A DNA stretch of 64,000 bases from Streptomyces sp. NRRL B-1140. Lineage in GTDB: Bacteria > Actinomycetota > Actinomycetes > Streptomycetales > Streptomycetaceae. Below, one piece after another: positions 34,818 to 45,180 of the stretch. The notes under the pieces were generated by a model. It was not told where the DNA came from. It searched no databases and saw only the letters and a list, made by a program, of their open reading frames with translations. The stretch spans positions 62,001-126,000 of the forward strand of contig NZ_LGEA01000058.1 in the NCBI RefSeq assembly GCF_001280065.1, written 5' to 3'. Every line of letters starts with the position of its first letter. Position 1 is the first letter of the stretch. Made by a program: the position numbers and the translations under genes.

Positions 34818-36689
34818 GTGAGCGACACACAGACCCTGATCGAGAACCGTCCGCCGTCCGTGGCGGGCCTCTTCCTGGAGCGCGTGGCGGCCACGCCGGA
34901 CGCCGAGGCCTATCGGTATCCGGTCCCGTCGGCGGGCCAGGGGCCGGACGACTGGAAGTCACTGACCTGGGCGCAGTCCGCCGAGCGGGTCTACGCCATC
35001 GCGGCGGGCCTCATCGAGCTGGGTGTGCAGCCCGAGCAGCGCGTGGCCCTCGCCGCCGGTACCCGGATCGAGTGGATCCTCGCCGACCTCGGCATCATGT
35101 GCGCCGGAGCGGCCACGACCACGGTGTACCCGCAGACCAACGCCGACGAGTCCGCGTACATCCTGTCGGACTCCGAGAGCCGGGTGCTGATCGCGGAGAA
35201 CGCCGAGCAGCTGGCCAAGGCGCGGGAGAAGCGCGCCGAGCTGCCCGAGCTGACGCATGTCGTGGTGATCGACGGGGCCGGTGTCGAGACCGCCGACTGG
35301 ATCCTCACCCTGGACGAGCTGGAGAAGCGCGGCGCGGCCCGGCTGGAGAAGGACCCCGACCTGATCAAGGAGCGGGTCGGCGCGATCACCAAGGACCAGC
35401 TGGCCACCCTCATCTACACCTCCGGCACCACGGGCCGCCCCAAGGGGGTGCGCCTGCCGCACGACAACTGGTCGTACATGGCGAAGGCGATCGCGGCGAC
35501 GGGGCTGGTCGGCACGGAGGACGTGCAGTACCTGTGGCTGCCCCTCGCGCACGTCTTCGGCAAGGTGCTGACCTCCGGGCAGATCGAGGTCGGGCATGTC
35601 ACCGCCGTGGACGGCCGGGTCGACAAGATCATCGAGAATCTGCCGGTGGTGCAGCCGACGTACATGGCGGCCGTGCCGCGCATCTTCGAGAAGGTCTACA
35701 ACGGCGTGGCCGCCAAGGCCCGGGCGGGCGGCGGTGCCAAGTACAAGATCTTCCAGTGGGCGGCCGAGGTGGCCCGCGAGTACGCCAAGGCCGCCCAGGA
35801 CAACTTCCGCCGGACCGGCACCGCGTCCGTGCCGTTCGGGCTGGGCGCGAAGCACAAGGTGGCCGACGCGCTGGTGTTCGCCAAGATCCGCGAGGCCTTC
35901 GGCGGGAACCTGCGGGCCTGCGTCTCCGGTTCCGCCGCCCTCGCGCCGGAGATCGGCTACTTCTTCTCGGGGGCCGGCATCCACATCCTGGAGGGCTACG
36001 GACTGACCGAGTCCTCCGCCGCGTCCTTCGTGAACCCGGGCGAGGCCTACCGCACCGGTACGGTCGGCAAGCCGTTCCCCGGCACAGAGGTGCGGATCGC
36101 CGACGACGGGGAGATCCTGCTGCGCGGCCCGGGCATCATGGAGGGCTACCACAAGCTGCCCGAGAAGACCGCCGAGGTGCTGGAGCCGGACGGCTGGTTC
36201 CACACCGGGGACATCGGGGAGCTGTCGCCCGACGGCTACCTGCGGATCACCGACCGCAAGAAGGACCTCATCAAGACCTCGGGCGGCAAGTACATCGCCC
36301 CGGCGGAGGTCGAGGGGCAGTTCAAGGCGGTGTGCCCGTACGTGTCCAACATCCTGGTGCACGGGGCCGACCGGAACTTCTGCACGGCGCTGATCGCGCT
36401 CGACGAGGTCGCCATCACCGACTGGGCCAAGGACAACGGCCTGGAGGGCAAGTCGTACGCGGAGATCGTCGCCGCGCCGGTGACCGTCGAGATGGTCGAC
36501 GGGTATGTGAAGCAGCTCAACGAGGGGCTGCAGCGGTGGCAGACCATCAAGAAGTTCCGGCTGCTGCCGCGGGATCTGGACGTCGAGCACGGTGAGATCA
36601 CGCCGAGTTTGAAGCTGAAGCGGCCCGTGGTGGAGCGGGAGTACAAGCATCTGATCGACGAGATGTACGACGGGTCTCGCGAGGCGTAG
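34818..36689 (+). CDS. Long-chain fatty-acid-CoA ligase
   Basis: 623-residue AMP-binding enzyme that activates fatty acids to acyl-CoA. The AMP motif YTSGTTGRPKGV lies near residue 199, the LEGYGLTESSA substrate motif near 390, GWFHTGDIGEL near 458, and the catalytic Lys region in ITDRKKDLIKTSGGKYIAP (about 477-495). Length and the lack of a short N-terminal domain fit the bacterial FadD/ACSL group. GTG 34818 follows CGGAGG at a standard distance. Paired palindromes in the promoter suggest repression in the absence of acyl-CoA; that is inference. Confidence 0.93.
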   Translation: MSDTQTLIENRPPSVAGLFLERVAATPDAEAYRYPVPSAGQGPDDWKSLTWAQSAERVYAIAAGLIELGVQPEQRVALAAGTRIEWILADLGIMCAGAATTTVYPQTNADESAYILSDSESRVLIAENAEQLAKAREKRAELPELTHVVVIDGAGVETADWILTLDELEKRGAARLEKDPDLIKERVGAITKDQLATLIYTSGTTGRPKGVRLPHDNWSYMAKAIAATGLVGTEDVQYLWLPLAHVFGKVLTSGQIEVGHVTAVDGRVDKIIENLPVVQPTYMAAVPRIFEKVYNGVAAKARAGGGAKYKIFQWAAEVAREYAKAAQDNFRRTGTASVPFGLGAKHKVADALVFAKIREAFGGNLRACVSGSAALAPEIGYFFSGAGIHILEGYGLTESSAASFVNPGEAYRTGTVGKPFPGTEVRIADDGEILLRGPGIMEGYHKLPEKTAEVLEPDGWFHTGDIGELSPDGYLRITDRKKDLIKTSGGKYIAPAEVEGQFKAVCPYVSNILVHGADRNFCTALIALDEVAITDWAKDNGLEGKSYAEIVAAPVTVEMVDGYVKQLNEGLQRWQTIKKFRLLPRDLDVEHGEITPSLKLKRPVVEREYKHLIDEMYDGSREA

Positions 36690-36730
36690 GGGGTGGTTGG
36701 GGCTGTGTCGCGGCTGCGGGTCCGTTGTGG

Positions 36731-36758
36731 CTTGTCGCGCAGTTCCCCGCGCCCCTAA
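36731..36758. repeat. Dispersed GC-rich repeat, copy 1 (inverted)
   Basis: On the complement this reads GGGGCGCGGGGAACTGCGCG followed by ACAAG. The same core occurs at 55132. I recognise it as a motif scattered at gene ends in Streptomyces. Here it lies between two convergent genes and overlaps the stop of the response regulator. Confidence 0.75.
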
Positions 36759-37225
36759 GTGGCCTGTCCCACCCGACGTTTGAGCTCCTGGATCTCTGCG
36801 CGCAGGCGTTCCACCTCTCTTCCTTTGCGGTAGAGGTCCAGGAAGACGCTGACCTTTGCCCTGAGGACCCACGGGTCGAAGGGCTTGGTCACGTAGTCGG
36901 CGGCGCCGGTCGCGTAGCCGCGGAAGGCGTAGCCGGCGTCGTCGTCCGCGCCGGTGAGGAAGATGATCGGGACGTCCCGGGTCTGGTCGAGGCGTTTGAT
37001 GTGGGCGGCCGTCTCGAAGCCGTCCATGCCGGGCATGCGGATGTCGAGCAGGACCAGGGCGATCGGCTGCCGCAGCAGGGCCTTCATCGCCTCCTCGCCG
37101 GAACGGGCGCGCAGCAGCGGCTCGTTGAGGGAGGCGAGGACGGCCTCCAGGGCGGTGAGGTTGTCCTCCATGTCGTCGACCAGGAGGATTCCGGCGCGTT
37201 CGGGGTGGGTGGGCGTGCCGCTCAT
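36755..37225 (-). CDS. Single-domain response regulator
   Basis: 156 residues: a receiver domain (ILLVDDMEDN, phosphoacceptor Asp in LVLLDIRMPGMDG, FLTGADD, and Lys in YVTKPFDP) plus a ~30-residue helical tail (GREVERLRAEIQELKRRVG) that could form a coiled coil. There is no DNA-binding output domain, so it should act by protein contact. Its ATG overlaps the stop of the histidine kinase gene (ATGA), so it is the likely cognate partner, perhaps a phosphorelay intermediate or a regulator of the kinase. Confidence 0.92.
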   Translation of the reverse strand: MSGTPTHPERAGILLVDDMEDNLTALEAVLASLNEPLLRARSGEEAMKALLRQPIALVLLDIRMPGMDGFETAAHIKRLDQTRDVPIIFLTGADDDAGYAFRGYATGAADYVTKPFDPWVLRAKVSVFLDLYRKGREVERLRAEIQELKRRVGQAT

Positions 37226-40200
37226 GCCTCTTCTTCCGTGCCCTCGGGGTCCAGTAGGGCGCACACGACCGTCAGCAGGCCGTCGATGTCCACCGGCTTG
37301 GGGACGTAGTCGTTGGCGCCGCGGGCGATGGACTTCTCCCGGTCGCCGGGCATCGCCTTGGCGGTCAGGGCCACGATCGGCAGGCCCGACCAGCGGGGTG
37401 TGCGGCGGATCGCGGAGATGGTCTCGTAGCCGTCCATCTCCGGCATCATGATGTCCATCAGCACCAGTTCGACGCCGGCGCTGCGCTCCAGCGTCTCGAT
37501 GCCCTCGCGGCCGTTCTCCGCGTAGAGCACGGTCATGCCGACCCGGCCCAGGACATGGGTGAGGGCGAAGACGTTGCGGATGTCGTCGTCGACGATCAGC
37601 ACCCGCCGGCCGGCGAGGATCCGGCCCGGCCGGCCGGACGTCCACGCCTCCAGCTTCGTCGGCGACGGCCAGGCGTCGTCCGTGTCGTGCGCGACCGGGA
37701 CGGTCCCGGCGGCGGGCTCGAGGGGCAGCGGGAGGGCGGCGCGGTCCTGGGGCACGGATGCGGGCGCGGTGTGGCCGGGGCTGACGACCGGCACGTACAG
37801 GGTGAACGTAGAGCCCTTCCCGGGTTCGCTCTCGGCGACGATCCGGCCGCCGAGCAGGCCCGCGATCTCCCGGCTGATGGACAGGCCGAGGCCGGTTCCG
37901 CCGTACTTGCGGTTGGTGGTGCCGTCGGCCTGCGCGAACGCCTCGAAGATCACCGGGAGTTTCTCCGGCGCGATCCCGATGCCGGTGTCGGACACGGCGA
38001 ACGCGATGACGTCGTCGGTGTCCCGGACCCAGCGGTGCTCGGCGTCCTGCACCCGGTCCACCCGCAGCTCGACCTTGCCGGACGCGGTGAACTTGATCGC
38101 GTTGGAGAGGAGGTTGCGCAGGATCTGCTGCAGGCGTTGTTCGTCCGAGTACATCTCCCGCGGCACGTCCTCGCCGACCGCGACCTCGAAAGCGAGCCCC
38201 CGGTCGAGGGTGAGGGGCCGGAAGGTGGCGTGGACGTAGTCGAGCAGCTTGATGAGCGGGAGCCGCTTGGGGCGTACGTCCATCCGGCCGGCCTCGATCT
38301 TCGACAGGTCCAGGATGTCGTTGATCAGCTGCAGGAGGTCCGATCCCGAGCGGTGGATGGTCGTGGCGAACTGCACCTCCTGGTCGGAGAGATGGCCGTC
38401 CGGGTTGTCGGAGAGCAGCCGGGCCAGGATCAGCAGCGAGTTCAGCGGCGTACGCAGCTCGTGCGACATGTTGGCCAGGAACTCCGACTTGTACTGGGAC
38501 GACGTCGCCAGCAGGGCCGCCTTCTCCTCCAGTTCGGCATTGGAGCGCTGCAGTTCGCCCTGCTGCTTCTGGAGTTCGTCCGAGCGCTCCTGGAGCTGCA
38601 TGGCCAGGCGCTGGGACTCGCCGAGCAGCGACTCCGTGCGGGAGTTGGCGATGATCGTGTTGATGGCGACGCCGATGGTGTTGACGAACTGGTCGAAGAA
38701 CGCCAGGTGGACGTCGGAGAAGCGGGAGAACGAGGCGAGCTCGATGACGCCGAGGAGCTTGTCCTCGAAGAGGATCGGGATGATGACGATCGTGGTCGGG
38801 GCCGCCTCGCCCAGACCGCTGTTGATCTTGATGTAGTCGGGTGGGGCGCCCTCCACCAGGATGCGCTTCTTCTCCCTGGCCGCCTGCGCGACCAGGCCGT
38901 GCACCGGCAGGCCGCCGGTCTCGACGGTCGCGTCCTGGGCGGCACCGTACCCGGCGATGAAGGCGAGCCCCTTGGTGGGAGTCGCGGCTCCGGCCTCTTC
39001 CGGGTCGGCCAGGTAGAACGCGCCGTACTGGGCGTTCACCAGCGGGGTCAGCTCGCGGAGTATCAGGTCGGCGACCTCCATCAGGTCCCGGTGGCCCTGC
39101 ATGAGGGCGGCGAGCCGGGCCAGGTTGGACTCCAGCCAGTCCTTGGCGCGGGTCGTCTCGCGCAGGTTGGCCACCATCAGGTTGATGTTGTCCTTGAGCT
39201 CGGCGACCTCGCCCTGCGTCTCCACGGTGATCGAGCGGGACATGTCGCCCTGGGCCACCGCGGAGGCGACCTCGGCGATGGCGCGGACCTGGGTGGTGAG
39301 GTTGGAGGCGAGTTCGTTGACGTTCGTCGTCAGGCGCTTCCACGTGCCGTAGACGCCTTCGACCCGGGCCTGGCCGCCGAGCCGTCCCTCCGAGCCCACC
39401 TCGCGGGCGACCCGCGTGACCTCCGAGGAGAAGGAGGACAGCGTGTCGACCATGGTGTTGATGGTGGTCTTCAGCTCCAGGATCTCGCCGCGCGCGTCCA
39501 CGTCGATCTTCCGGGACAGGTCGCCCTGCGCCACGGCCGTCGCGACCTGGGCGATGTTGCGCACCTGGGAGGTGAGGTTGTCGGCCATGTAGTTGACGTT
39601 GTCCGTCAGGTCCCGCCAGACGCCGGAGACGCCCAGCACCTGGGCCCGGCCGCCGAGCCGCCCGTCGGTGCCGACCTCCCGGGCCACCCGTGTCACCTCG
39701 TCGGCGAAGGCGCGCAGCTGCTCCACCATCGTGTTGACGGTGTCCTTCAGCTCCAGGATCTCGCCGCGCGCGTCGACGGTGATCTTCTTCGACAGGTCGC
39801 CGTTGGCGACGGCCGTCGTCACCTGGGCGATGTTGCGGACCTGCGAGGTCAGGTTCAGCGCCATGAAGTTGACGTTGTCGGTGAGGTCCTTCCAGACGCC
39901 GGAGACGCCCCGCACCTGGGCCTGGCCGCCGAGGTTGCCTTCCGTGCCGACCTCGCGGGCGACGCGGGTGACCTCGTCGGCGAAGGCGGAGAGCTGGTCG
40001 ACCATCGTGTTGATCGTGGACTTCAGCTCCAGGATCTCGCCCTTGGCCTCCACCGTGATCTTCTTGCCGAGGTCGCCCTGCGCGACGGCGGTGGAGACCA
40101 GGGCGATGTTGCGGACCTGCGAGGTGAGGTTGTCCGCCATGAAGTTGACGTTGTCGGTGAGGTCCTTCCAGACGCCGGAGACGCCCCGCACCTGCGCCCG

Positions 40201-41301
40201 GCCGCCGAGGTTGCCCTCGGTGCCGACCTCGCGGGCGACGCGGGTGACCTCGTCGGCGAAGGCGGACAGTTGGTCGACCATCGTGTTGATGGTCGACTTC
40301 AGCTCCAGGATCTCGCCCTGAGCGTCGACCGTGATCTTCTGGGACAGGTCGCCGTTGGCCACCGCCGTGGTCACCTGGGCGATGTTGCGGACCTGGGACG
40401 TCAGATTCGACGCCATGAAGTTGACGTTGTCGGTGAGGTCCTTCCAGACGCCGGACACGCCCCGCACCTGCGCCCGGCCGCCCAGCCGGCCCTCGGTGCC
40501 GACCTCGCGGGCCACCCGGGTGACCTCGTCGGCGAAGGCGGAGAGCTGGTCGACCATCGTGTTCACGGTCAGCTTCAGCTCCAGCAGCTCGCCGGTCGCC
40601 TCCACCGTCACCGTGCGGGTCAGGTCGCCGCGGGCCACCGCGGTCGTCACCGCCGCGATGTCCCGGACCTGGGCCGTCAGCCGGGACGCCATCGTGTTGA
40701 CGGCCTCCGTCACGTCCCGCCAACTGCCCGACAGACCCTGCACCTTGGCCCGCCCGCCGAGCCGCCCCTCGGTGCCCACCTCGCGGGCCACCCGCGTCAC
40801 CTCGCCGGTGAACAGGGAGAGCTGGTCCACCATCTTGTTCACGGCCCGGCCCAGGTGCCGCAGATCACCGCGCAACTGCCGCGTCCCGTCGTGCAGATCG
40901 ACCCGCTGGGTCAGATCGCCGCCGGCCACCGCGTCCAGCACGCGCGTGGCGTTCGCCGCCGGGGCGACCAGGGCGTCGAGCAACTGGTTCACGTCATCGA
41001 CCCGGGACGTCCACAAGCCCTGGCCCGGGCTGGCCGAGAGCCGCTCGTCGAGCCGTCCGTGCCGCACCAGTTCCCGACGGACGCGCTGCACCTCGGAGGT
41101 GAAGTGGACGCTGCGGTCCATGATCTGGTTGTAGACGGCGGTCAGTTCGGCCACCATCCCGTGGCCTGATTCCGGCACCTTGCCGAAGTCGCCGTCGCGT
41201 GCAGCGGTCATGGCGGCGAGCAGCGGGCGCAGATCGGATGCACGAATCTGACCGTCTTCGTACCGGTCTTCGACCACAGGAGTAGCACTGTTCTCACTCA
41301 T
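37222..41301 (-). CDS. Soluble multi-HAMP hybrid histidine kinase
   Basis: 1359 residues from ATG 41301. Order: an N-terminal helical region, degenerate HAMP units (about 60-150), then six near-identical 92-residue units, each with the mark [11 protein letters not shown](E/D)-G-(R/N)-LGG (about 150-715). Then a GAF domain (about 750-900), a coiled coil, HisKA with SHELRTPLN (His about 945), HATPase_c ([21 protein letters not shown]) and a receiver domain (about 1227-1350, [13 protein letters not shown]). There is no membrane span. The layout is that of group III hybrid kinases known from fungal osmosensing and also from bacteria. It is cotranscribed with the receiver protein at 36755 and divergent from a SpoIIE phosphatase. 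The signal is unknown. Confidence 0.93.
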   Translation of the reverse strand: MSENSATPVVEDRYEDGQIRASDLRPLLAAMTAARDGDFGKVPESGHGMVAELTAVYNQIMDRSVHFTSEVQRVRRELVRHGRLDERLSASPGQGLWTSRVDDVNQLLDALVAPAANATRVLDAVAGGDLTQRVDLHDGTRQLRGDLRHLGRAVNKMVDQLSLFTGEVTRVAREVGTEGRLGGRAKVQGLSGSWRDVTEAVNTMASRLTAQVRDIAAVTTAVARGDLTRTVTVEATGELLELKLTVNTMVDQLSAFADEVTRVAREVGTEGRLGGRAQVRGVSGVWKDLTDNVNFMASNLTSQVRNIAQVTTAVANGDLSQKITVDAQGEILELKSTINTMVDQLSAFADEVTRVAREVGTEGNLGGRAQVRGVSGVWKDLTDNVNFMADNLTSQVRNIALVSTAVAQGDLGKKITVEAKGEILELKSTINTMVDQLSAFADEVTRVAREVGTEGNLGGQAQVRGVSGVWKDLTDNVNFMALNLTSQVRNIAQVTTAVANGDLSKKITVDARGEILELKDTVNTMVEQLRAFADEVTRVAREVGTDGRLGGRAQVLGVSGVWRDLTDNVNYMADNLTSQVRNIAQVATAVAQGDLSRKIDVDARGEILELKTTINTMVDTLSSFSSEVTRVAREVGSEGRLGGQARVEGVYGTWKRLTTNVNELASNLTTQVRAIAEVASAVAQGDMSRSITVETQGEVAELKDNINLMVANLRETTRAKDWLESNLARLAALMQGHRDLMEVADLILRELTPLVNAQYGAFYLADPEEAGAATPTKGLAFIAGYGAAQDATVETGGLPVHGLVAQAAREKKRILVEGAPPDYIKINSGLGEAAPTTIVIIPILFEDKLLGVIELASFSRFSDVHLAFFDQFVNTIGVAINTIIANSRTESLLGESQRLAMQLQERSDELQKQQGELQRSNAELEEKAALLATSSQYKSEFLANMSHELRTPLNSLLILARLLSDNPDGHLSDQEVQFATTIHRSGSDLLQLINDILDLSKIEAGRMDVRPKRLPLIKLLDYVHATFRPLTLDRGLAFEVAVGEDVPREMYSDEQRLQQILRNLLSNAIKFTASGKVELRVDRVQDAEHRWVRDTDDVIAFAVSDTGIGIAPEKLPVIFEAFAQADGTTNRKYGGTGLGLSISREIAGLLGGRIVAESEPGKGSTFTLYVPVVSPGHTAPASVPQDRAALPLPLEPAAGTVPVAHDTDDAWPSPTKLEAWTSGRPGRILAGRRVLIVDDDIRNVFALTHVLGRVGMTVLYAENGREGIETLERSAGVELVLMDIMMPEMDGYETISAIRRTPRWSGLPIVALTAKAMPGDREKSIARGANDYVPKPVDIDGLLTVVCALLDPEGTEEEA
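39401..40816 (-). repeat. 276-bp tandem repeats encoding HAMP pairs
   Basis: Six copies of a 276-bp unit inside the kinase gene; the ACCCGCGTGACCTCG-like marker recurs at about 39401, 39677, 39953, 40229, 40505 and 40781. Some neighbouring copies are nearly identical at the DNA level, which could allow copy-number change by recombination. Confidence 0.85.
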
Positions 41302-41403
41302 GGCGGCCCACTTCGGTAACTCGGCGCTTATGGGCGGGGTCAGTCTGTCACTCTGTCGGCATCGACTGTGGCGTATTCGTACGAACTGCCCGGGGAGCTG
41401 TCC

Positions 41404-43779
41404 ATGGGGGCCATTCCGACGCAACGGGAGACCGCCTCCCGTGCCTCAGAAGCGCCTGTACCCGCTTGGGAGACGCCCGTGCCCGTCCAGGAAGGGCCCG
41501 TTGCCGAGGAGCCCGCACCGGCCGCGGAGGTGGGGACACCGTCCGCCGGGGCGCCCGCCTCCGGCACACGCGCGCCCGCCCGCACGGCGCCCGGGTCCGC
41601 CGCCGAGGCGCCCGTACCGGAGCGCACGCGGGCGCACGCGACCCTGCCCGGCACCTCGCTCGCCCCGGGCGCCGCCCGCGCCCTGGTGCGCGAGGCTCTC
41701 GCCGGGTGGACCGGGCTCGGACTGCCCGGCGCCGAGCACCTCACCGACCGCCTCGCCGACGACGCCACCCTCGTCGTCAGCGAACTCGTCACCAACGCCG
41801 TCGTGCACGCCGGCACCGACGTCGAGACGGCGTTCCGGCTGGAAGGCGCCGTGGGCGGCACCCCGGACACGACCGCGGTGGTCGTCGAGGTCTCCGACCA
41901 CCACCCCTCCCGTGCCCCGCGCGGCGGCGAGCCGGAGACCCCCCATGACACCCCCGATCACGGGCGCGGGCTGCGGCTCGTCGCCGCGCTCTGCGAGGCG
42001 TGGGGGGTCACGTACCGTACGGGCCGCAAGACCGTATGGGCCCGGCTGCCCGCCGGCGGCTGCGCCGCGGACGAGCAGACCGAGGCGTACGCCGGTGAGC
42101 ACGCGCTCGCGCGCGGCCTGCGGACGGCCGAGACCCCGCCACCCGAACCACGCCCGGGCGAGGAGGCGGAGAAGGCTCTGCGGTCCGGGGGCGGCGGAGA
42201 CCTGTGGGACCCGCGTGCGGACCGGGAGCCGTGGGGGCGGCCGAGGGGCACCCGATACAACTGGGGCACACGGGGCGACGGCGAAGAGCGGTGGGACGGG
42301 CAGGACCCGGCGGCCCCCCACGCGGAGGCGCAGCCCCGGCCCGGCTTACGGGAGTCCCGTGACCTGCGCGACTTCAACGATCTGCGGGACTGGCGGGACC
42401 GGCACGAGAACCGCGACGGACGGCACGGCCCCGACGGCGCCTGGCTCGGCCGCGGCGCCCTGTCCTTCCTCGCCGAGGCCTCCGACCTCCTCGCCGGACA
42501 GCTCGACGAGGACCTCGTCGCTGCCCTCGCCGGGCAGCTGATCGTGCCCCGGCTGGCCGACTGGTGCGCGGTGTGGCTGGAGGACGAGGCCACCGCCGGC
42601 GGCTGGAGCGGTGGAGCCGGCCTGGGCGGACCGCGCCTCGCCCGGGTCTGGCACGGCAGCGAGAACCGCATCGAGGAGCTGCGCCGCGCCCTGGAGAAGG
42701 ACCCTCCGCAACCGTTCGACCCGATGGGTGCGTCTCCGTTCGAGCGCGGCCGGGACCAGGGCGGATCCGGGCCCGTCGACTGCCCCTGGCCCGGCGAGGC
42801 GCTGGGGGACGACGATCCCGGTTCGGCCCTCGCGTACCGCCTGGTCGCCGGGGGACGCCCGCTGGGCACCCTCGTCATCGGGCGGTCCGGGCCGGCCGGC
42901 TTCCCCGACGAGATCACCGGCCTCGTCGAGGACCTCAGCCGCCGGGTGGCCCTCGCCATCGGCGCCGCCCGCCAGTACGCCCGGCAGGCCACCATCAGCG
43001 CCGTGCTCCAGCGCGGGCTGCTGCCCGGCGCCGTCGCCGAGATCCCCGGTGTGCGCAGCGCCCTCGTCTACGAGCCGTGCGACAAGGGCGGTCCCAGCGG
43101 CGACTTCTACGACCTGTTCCCGGCCGGCGACGGACGCTGGTGCTTCGCCGTCGGCGACGTCCAGGGCAAGGGTCCCGAGGCGGCCGTCGTGATCGGGCTG
43201 GCCCGGCCCTGGCTGCGGCTGCTGGCCCGCGAGGGCTACCGGGTCGCCGACGTCCTCGACCGCCTCAACCAGCTCCTGCTCGACGACGCCACGGAGGCCG
43301 CCGACGCGGCCGCCCGGGCGCTGGTCGCCGCGGGCGCGCTAGCCACCCCGCCCGGCGACGGCCCCCAGACCCGCTTCCTGTCCCTGCTCTACGGCGAGCT
43401 CGTCCCCTTCGACGGTGGTGTCCGCTGCACCGTCGCCTCCGCCGGGCACCCGCTGCCCCTGGTGCTGGGGGCGGGCGGTGAGGTGCACACGGTCGCGCAG
43501 CCCCAGACCCTGCTCGGCGTCGTCGACGACGCCACCTACACCAGCGACACCTTCGAGCTGCGGTCCGGCGACACCCTGCTGTGCGTCACCGACGGGGTGA
43601 CCGAGCGCCGCTCGGGCTCCCGCCAGTTCGACGACGGGGACGGGCTCGCGGCGGCGCTGGCCGGGTGCGCGGGCCTGGACGCGGAGCTGATAGCCGAGCG
43701 GATCAAACGGCTGGTGCACGAGTTCGGCGCCCGGCCCCCGGCGGACGATCTGGCGCTGCTGGTGCTCCAGGCGGACTGA
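41404..43779 (+). CDS. SpoIIE-type PP2C phosphatase with anti-sigma kinase and GAF domains
   Basis: 791 residues from ATG 41404, chosen because GGGGAG lies six bases upstream; an in-frame GTG at 41368 lacks a ribosome site. Order: a Pro/Ala-rich N-terminus, an RsbW-like ATPase domain (SELVTNAVVHAG about 124; GRGLRLVAALCEAWG), a long charged linker (about 235-350), a GAF-like domain, then a PP2C/SpoIIE phosphatase (about 532-789; GGPSGDFYDLF, VGDVQGKGPEAA, PADDLALLVL). Such proteins both phosphorylate and dephosphorylate anti-anti-sigma factors. An in-frame TTA codon at 42346-42348 (Leu315, in the linker) makes translation depend on bldA tRNA. It is divergent from the multi-HAMP kinase. Confidence 0.92.
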   Translation: MGAIPTQRETASRASEAPVPAWETPVPVQEGPVAEEPAPAAEVGTPSAGAPASGTRAPARTAPGSAAEAPVPERTRAHATLPGTSLAPGAARALVREALAGWTGLGLPGAEHLTDRLADDATLVVSELVTNAVVHAGTDVETAFRLEGAVGGTPDTTAVVVEVSDHHPSRAPRGGEPETPHDTPDHGRGLRLVAALCEAWGVTYRTGRKTVWARLPAGGCAADEQTEAYAGEHALARGLRTAETPPPEPRPGEEAEKALRSGGGGDLWDPRADREPWGRPRGTRYNWGTRGDGEERWDGQDPAAPHAEAQPRPGLRESRDLRDFNDLRDWRDRHENRDGRHGPDGAWLGRGALSFLAEASDLLAGQLDEDLVAALAGQLIVPRLADWCAVWLEDEATAGGWSGGAGLGGPRLARVWHGSENRIEELRRALEKDPPQPFDPMGASPFERGRDQGGSGPVDCPWPGEALGDDDPGSALAYRLVAGGRPLGTLVIGRSGPAGFPDEITGLVEDLSRRVALAIGAARQYARQATISAVLQRGLLPGAVAEIPGVRSALVYEPCDKGGPSGDFYDLFPAGDGRWCFAVGDVQGKGPEAAVVIGLARPWLRLLAREGYRVADVLDRLNQLLLDDATEAADAAARALVAAGALATPPGDGPQTRFLSLLYGELVPFDGGVRCTVASAGHPLPLVLGAGGEVHTVAQPQTLLGVVDDATYTSDTFELRSGDTLLCVTDGVTERRSGSRQFDDGDGLAAALAGCAGLDAELIAERIKRLVHEFGARPPADDLALLVLQAD

Positions 43780-43806
43780 CCGCCCGGGTGCTGGACAATG
43801 GAAGGC

Positions 43807-45039
43807 ATGCCTTCCGCACTCCCCGACGGCGAGCCCGTCCCCGACGACGGCGCGCTGCCCGCGTCCGCCCTCGCCGGGGCCGCCGATCGTCCGCTCGGGT
43901 TCTACCTGCACGTCCCGTACTGCGCGACCCGCTGCGGCTACTGCGACTTCAACACGTACACCGCGACCGAGCTGCGCGGCACCGGCGGCGTACTGGCGTC
44001 CCGCGACAACTACGCCGAGACGCTGGCCGACGAGATCCGGCTGGCGCGCAAGGTGCTGGGGGACGATCCGCGGCCGGTGCGGACGGTGTTCGTGGGCGGC
44101 GGCACGCCCACACTGCTGGACGCCGGTGACCTCGTACGGATGCTGAAGGCCGTGCGGGACGAGTTCGGGCTGGCGGAGGACGCCGAGGTCACGACCGAGG
44201 CGAACCCGGAGTCGGTCGATCCCGCGTACCTGGCCGCCCTGCGCGAGGGGGGCTTCAACCGGATCTCCTTCGGGATGCAGAGCGCGCGGCAGCACGTGCT
44301 GAAGGTGCTGGACCGTACCCACACGCCCGGGCGGCCCGAGGCCTGTGTGGCGGAGGCCAGGGCGGCCGGGTTCGAGCACGTCAACCTCGACCTGATCTAC
44401 GGCACACCGGGCGAGTCCGACGACGACTGGCGGGCCTCGCTGGACGCGGTGCTGGGGGCCGGGCCGGATCACGTGAGTGCGTACGCCCTGATCGTCGAGG
44501 AGGGCACGCAGCTGGCCCGCCGGATCCGCCGGGGCGAGGTGCCGATGACCGACGACGACGTCCACGCCGACCGGTACCTGATCGCGGACGGGGTGCTCTC
44601 CGGGGCGGGCTTCGAGTGGTACGAGGTGTCGAACTGGGCGACCTCGGCGGCCGGGCGGTGTCTGCACAACGAGCTGTACTGGCGGGGGGCCGACTGGTGG
44701 GGGGCCGGGCCCGGTGCGCACAGCCATGTGGGCGGGGTGCGGTGGTGGAACGTGAAGCATCCGGGGGCGTACGCGGCCGCGCTGGCTTCGGGGAGGTCGC
44801 CGGGGGCCGGGCGTGAGGTGCTGTCGGGGGAGGACCGGCGGGTCGAGCGGATTCTGCTGGAGCTGCGGCTCAAGGAGGGGGTGCCGTTGTCGCTGCTGCG
44901 GGAGGAGGGGCTTGCGGCGTCTCGGCGGGCGCTGTCCGAGGGGTTGCTCCAGGAAGAGCCGTATGCGGAGGGCCGGGCTGTGCTGACCTTGCGCGGGCGG
45001 TTGCTGGCGGACGGGGTTGTGCGCGATCTCGTGGACTGA
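43807..45039 (+). CDS. hemW: Radical SAM heme chaperone HemW
   Basis: 410 residues. The radical SAM cluster motif CATRCGYC lies at about residues 39-46 with the HemW-type F-x-x after it (DFNTYT), and VGGGTPTLL and NRISFGMQS follow. The C-terminal HemN domain is present. The family was long annotated as oxygen-independent coproporphyrinogen oxidase, but HemW binds and delivers heme. The CxxxCxxC pattern, without the extra Cys of HemN, favours HemW. GACAAT ends seven bases before ATG 43807 and no ribosome site is seen; ATG 43798 in frame is the alternative start. It precedes hrcA-dnaJ, as in many Gram-positive bacteria. Confidence 0.92.
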   Translation: MPSALPDGEPVPDDGALPASALAGAADRPLGFYLHVPYCATRCGYCDFNTYTATELRGTGGVLASRDNYAETLADEIRLARKVLGDDPRPVRTVFVGGGTPTLLDAGDLVRMLKAVRDEFGLAEDAEVTTEANPESVDPAYLAALREGGFNRISFGMQSARQHVLKVLDRTHTPGRPEACVAEARAAGFEHVNLDLIYGTPGESDDDWRASLDAVLGAGPDHVSAYALIVEEGTQLARRIRRGEVPMTDDDVHADRYLIADGVLSGAGFEWYEVSNWATSAAGRCLHNELYWRGADWWGAGPGAHSHVGGVRWWNVKHPGAYAAALASGRSPGAGREVLSGEDRRVERILLELRLKEGVPLSLLREEGLAASRRALSEGLLQEEPYAEGRAVLTLRGRLLADGVVRDLVD

Positions 45040-45110
45040 GGTGCTGGGCGTGGGTGTTGAGGCCGGGTGGGTCCGCAGCCCGGCGTAGCGGGGCGCCGCT
45101 GCGCCCACCC

Positions 45111-45165
45111 TTCCCCAAGCTCTCGGCTTCGCTCGAGCAGGGGGGACCGCCATCGCCCCTCGCGG
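45111..45165. repeat. Dispersed repeat between convergent genes
   Basis: Contains CCCAAGCTCTCGGCTTCGCT then CGAGCAGGGGGGAC. I recognise this as a sequence scattered between convergent genes in Streptomyces. It lies between hemW and the DUF3097 gene and can fold, so it may serve as a two-way terminator. Confidence 0.55.
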
Positions 45166-45180
45166 CACGCATGCCCGCAG

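Noticed and set aside
39401..40816. CRISPR-like periodic repeats
   Set aside because: Period is 276 bp and lies in frame inside a kinase gene; units encode HAMP domains, with no spacers.
43798..43806. Earlier ATG start for hemW
   Set aside because: It overlaps the -10-like GACAAT. ATG 43807 fits the leaderless spacing better, though this is not certain.
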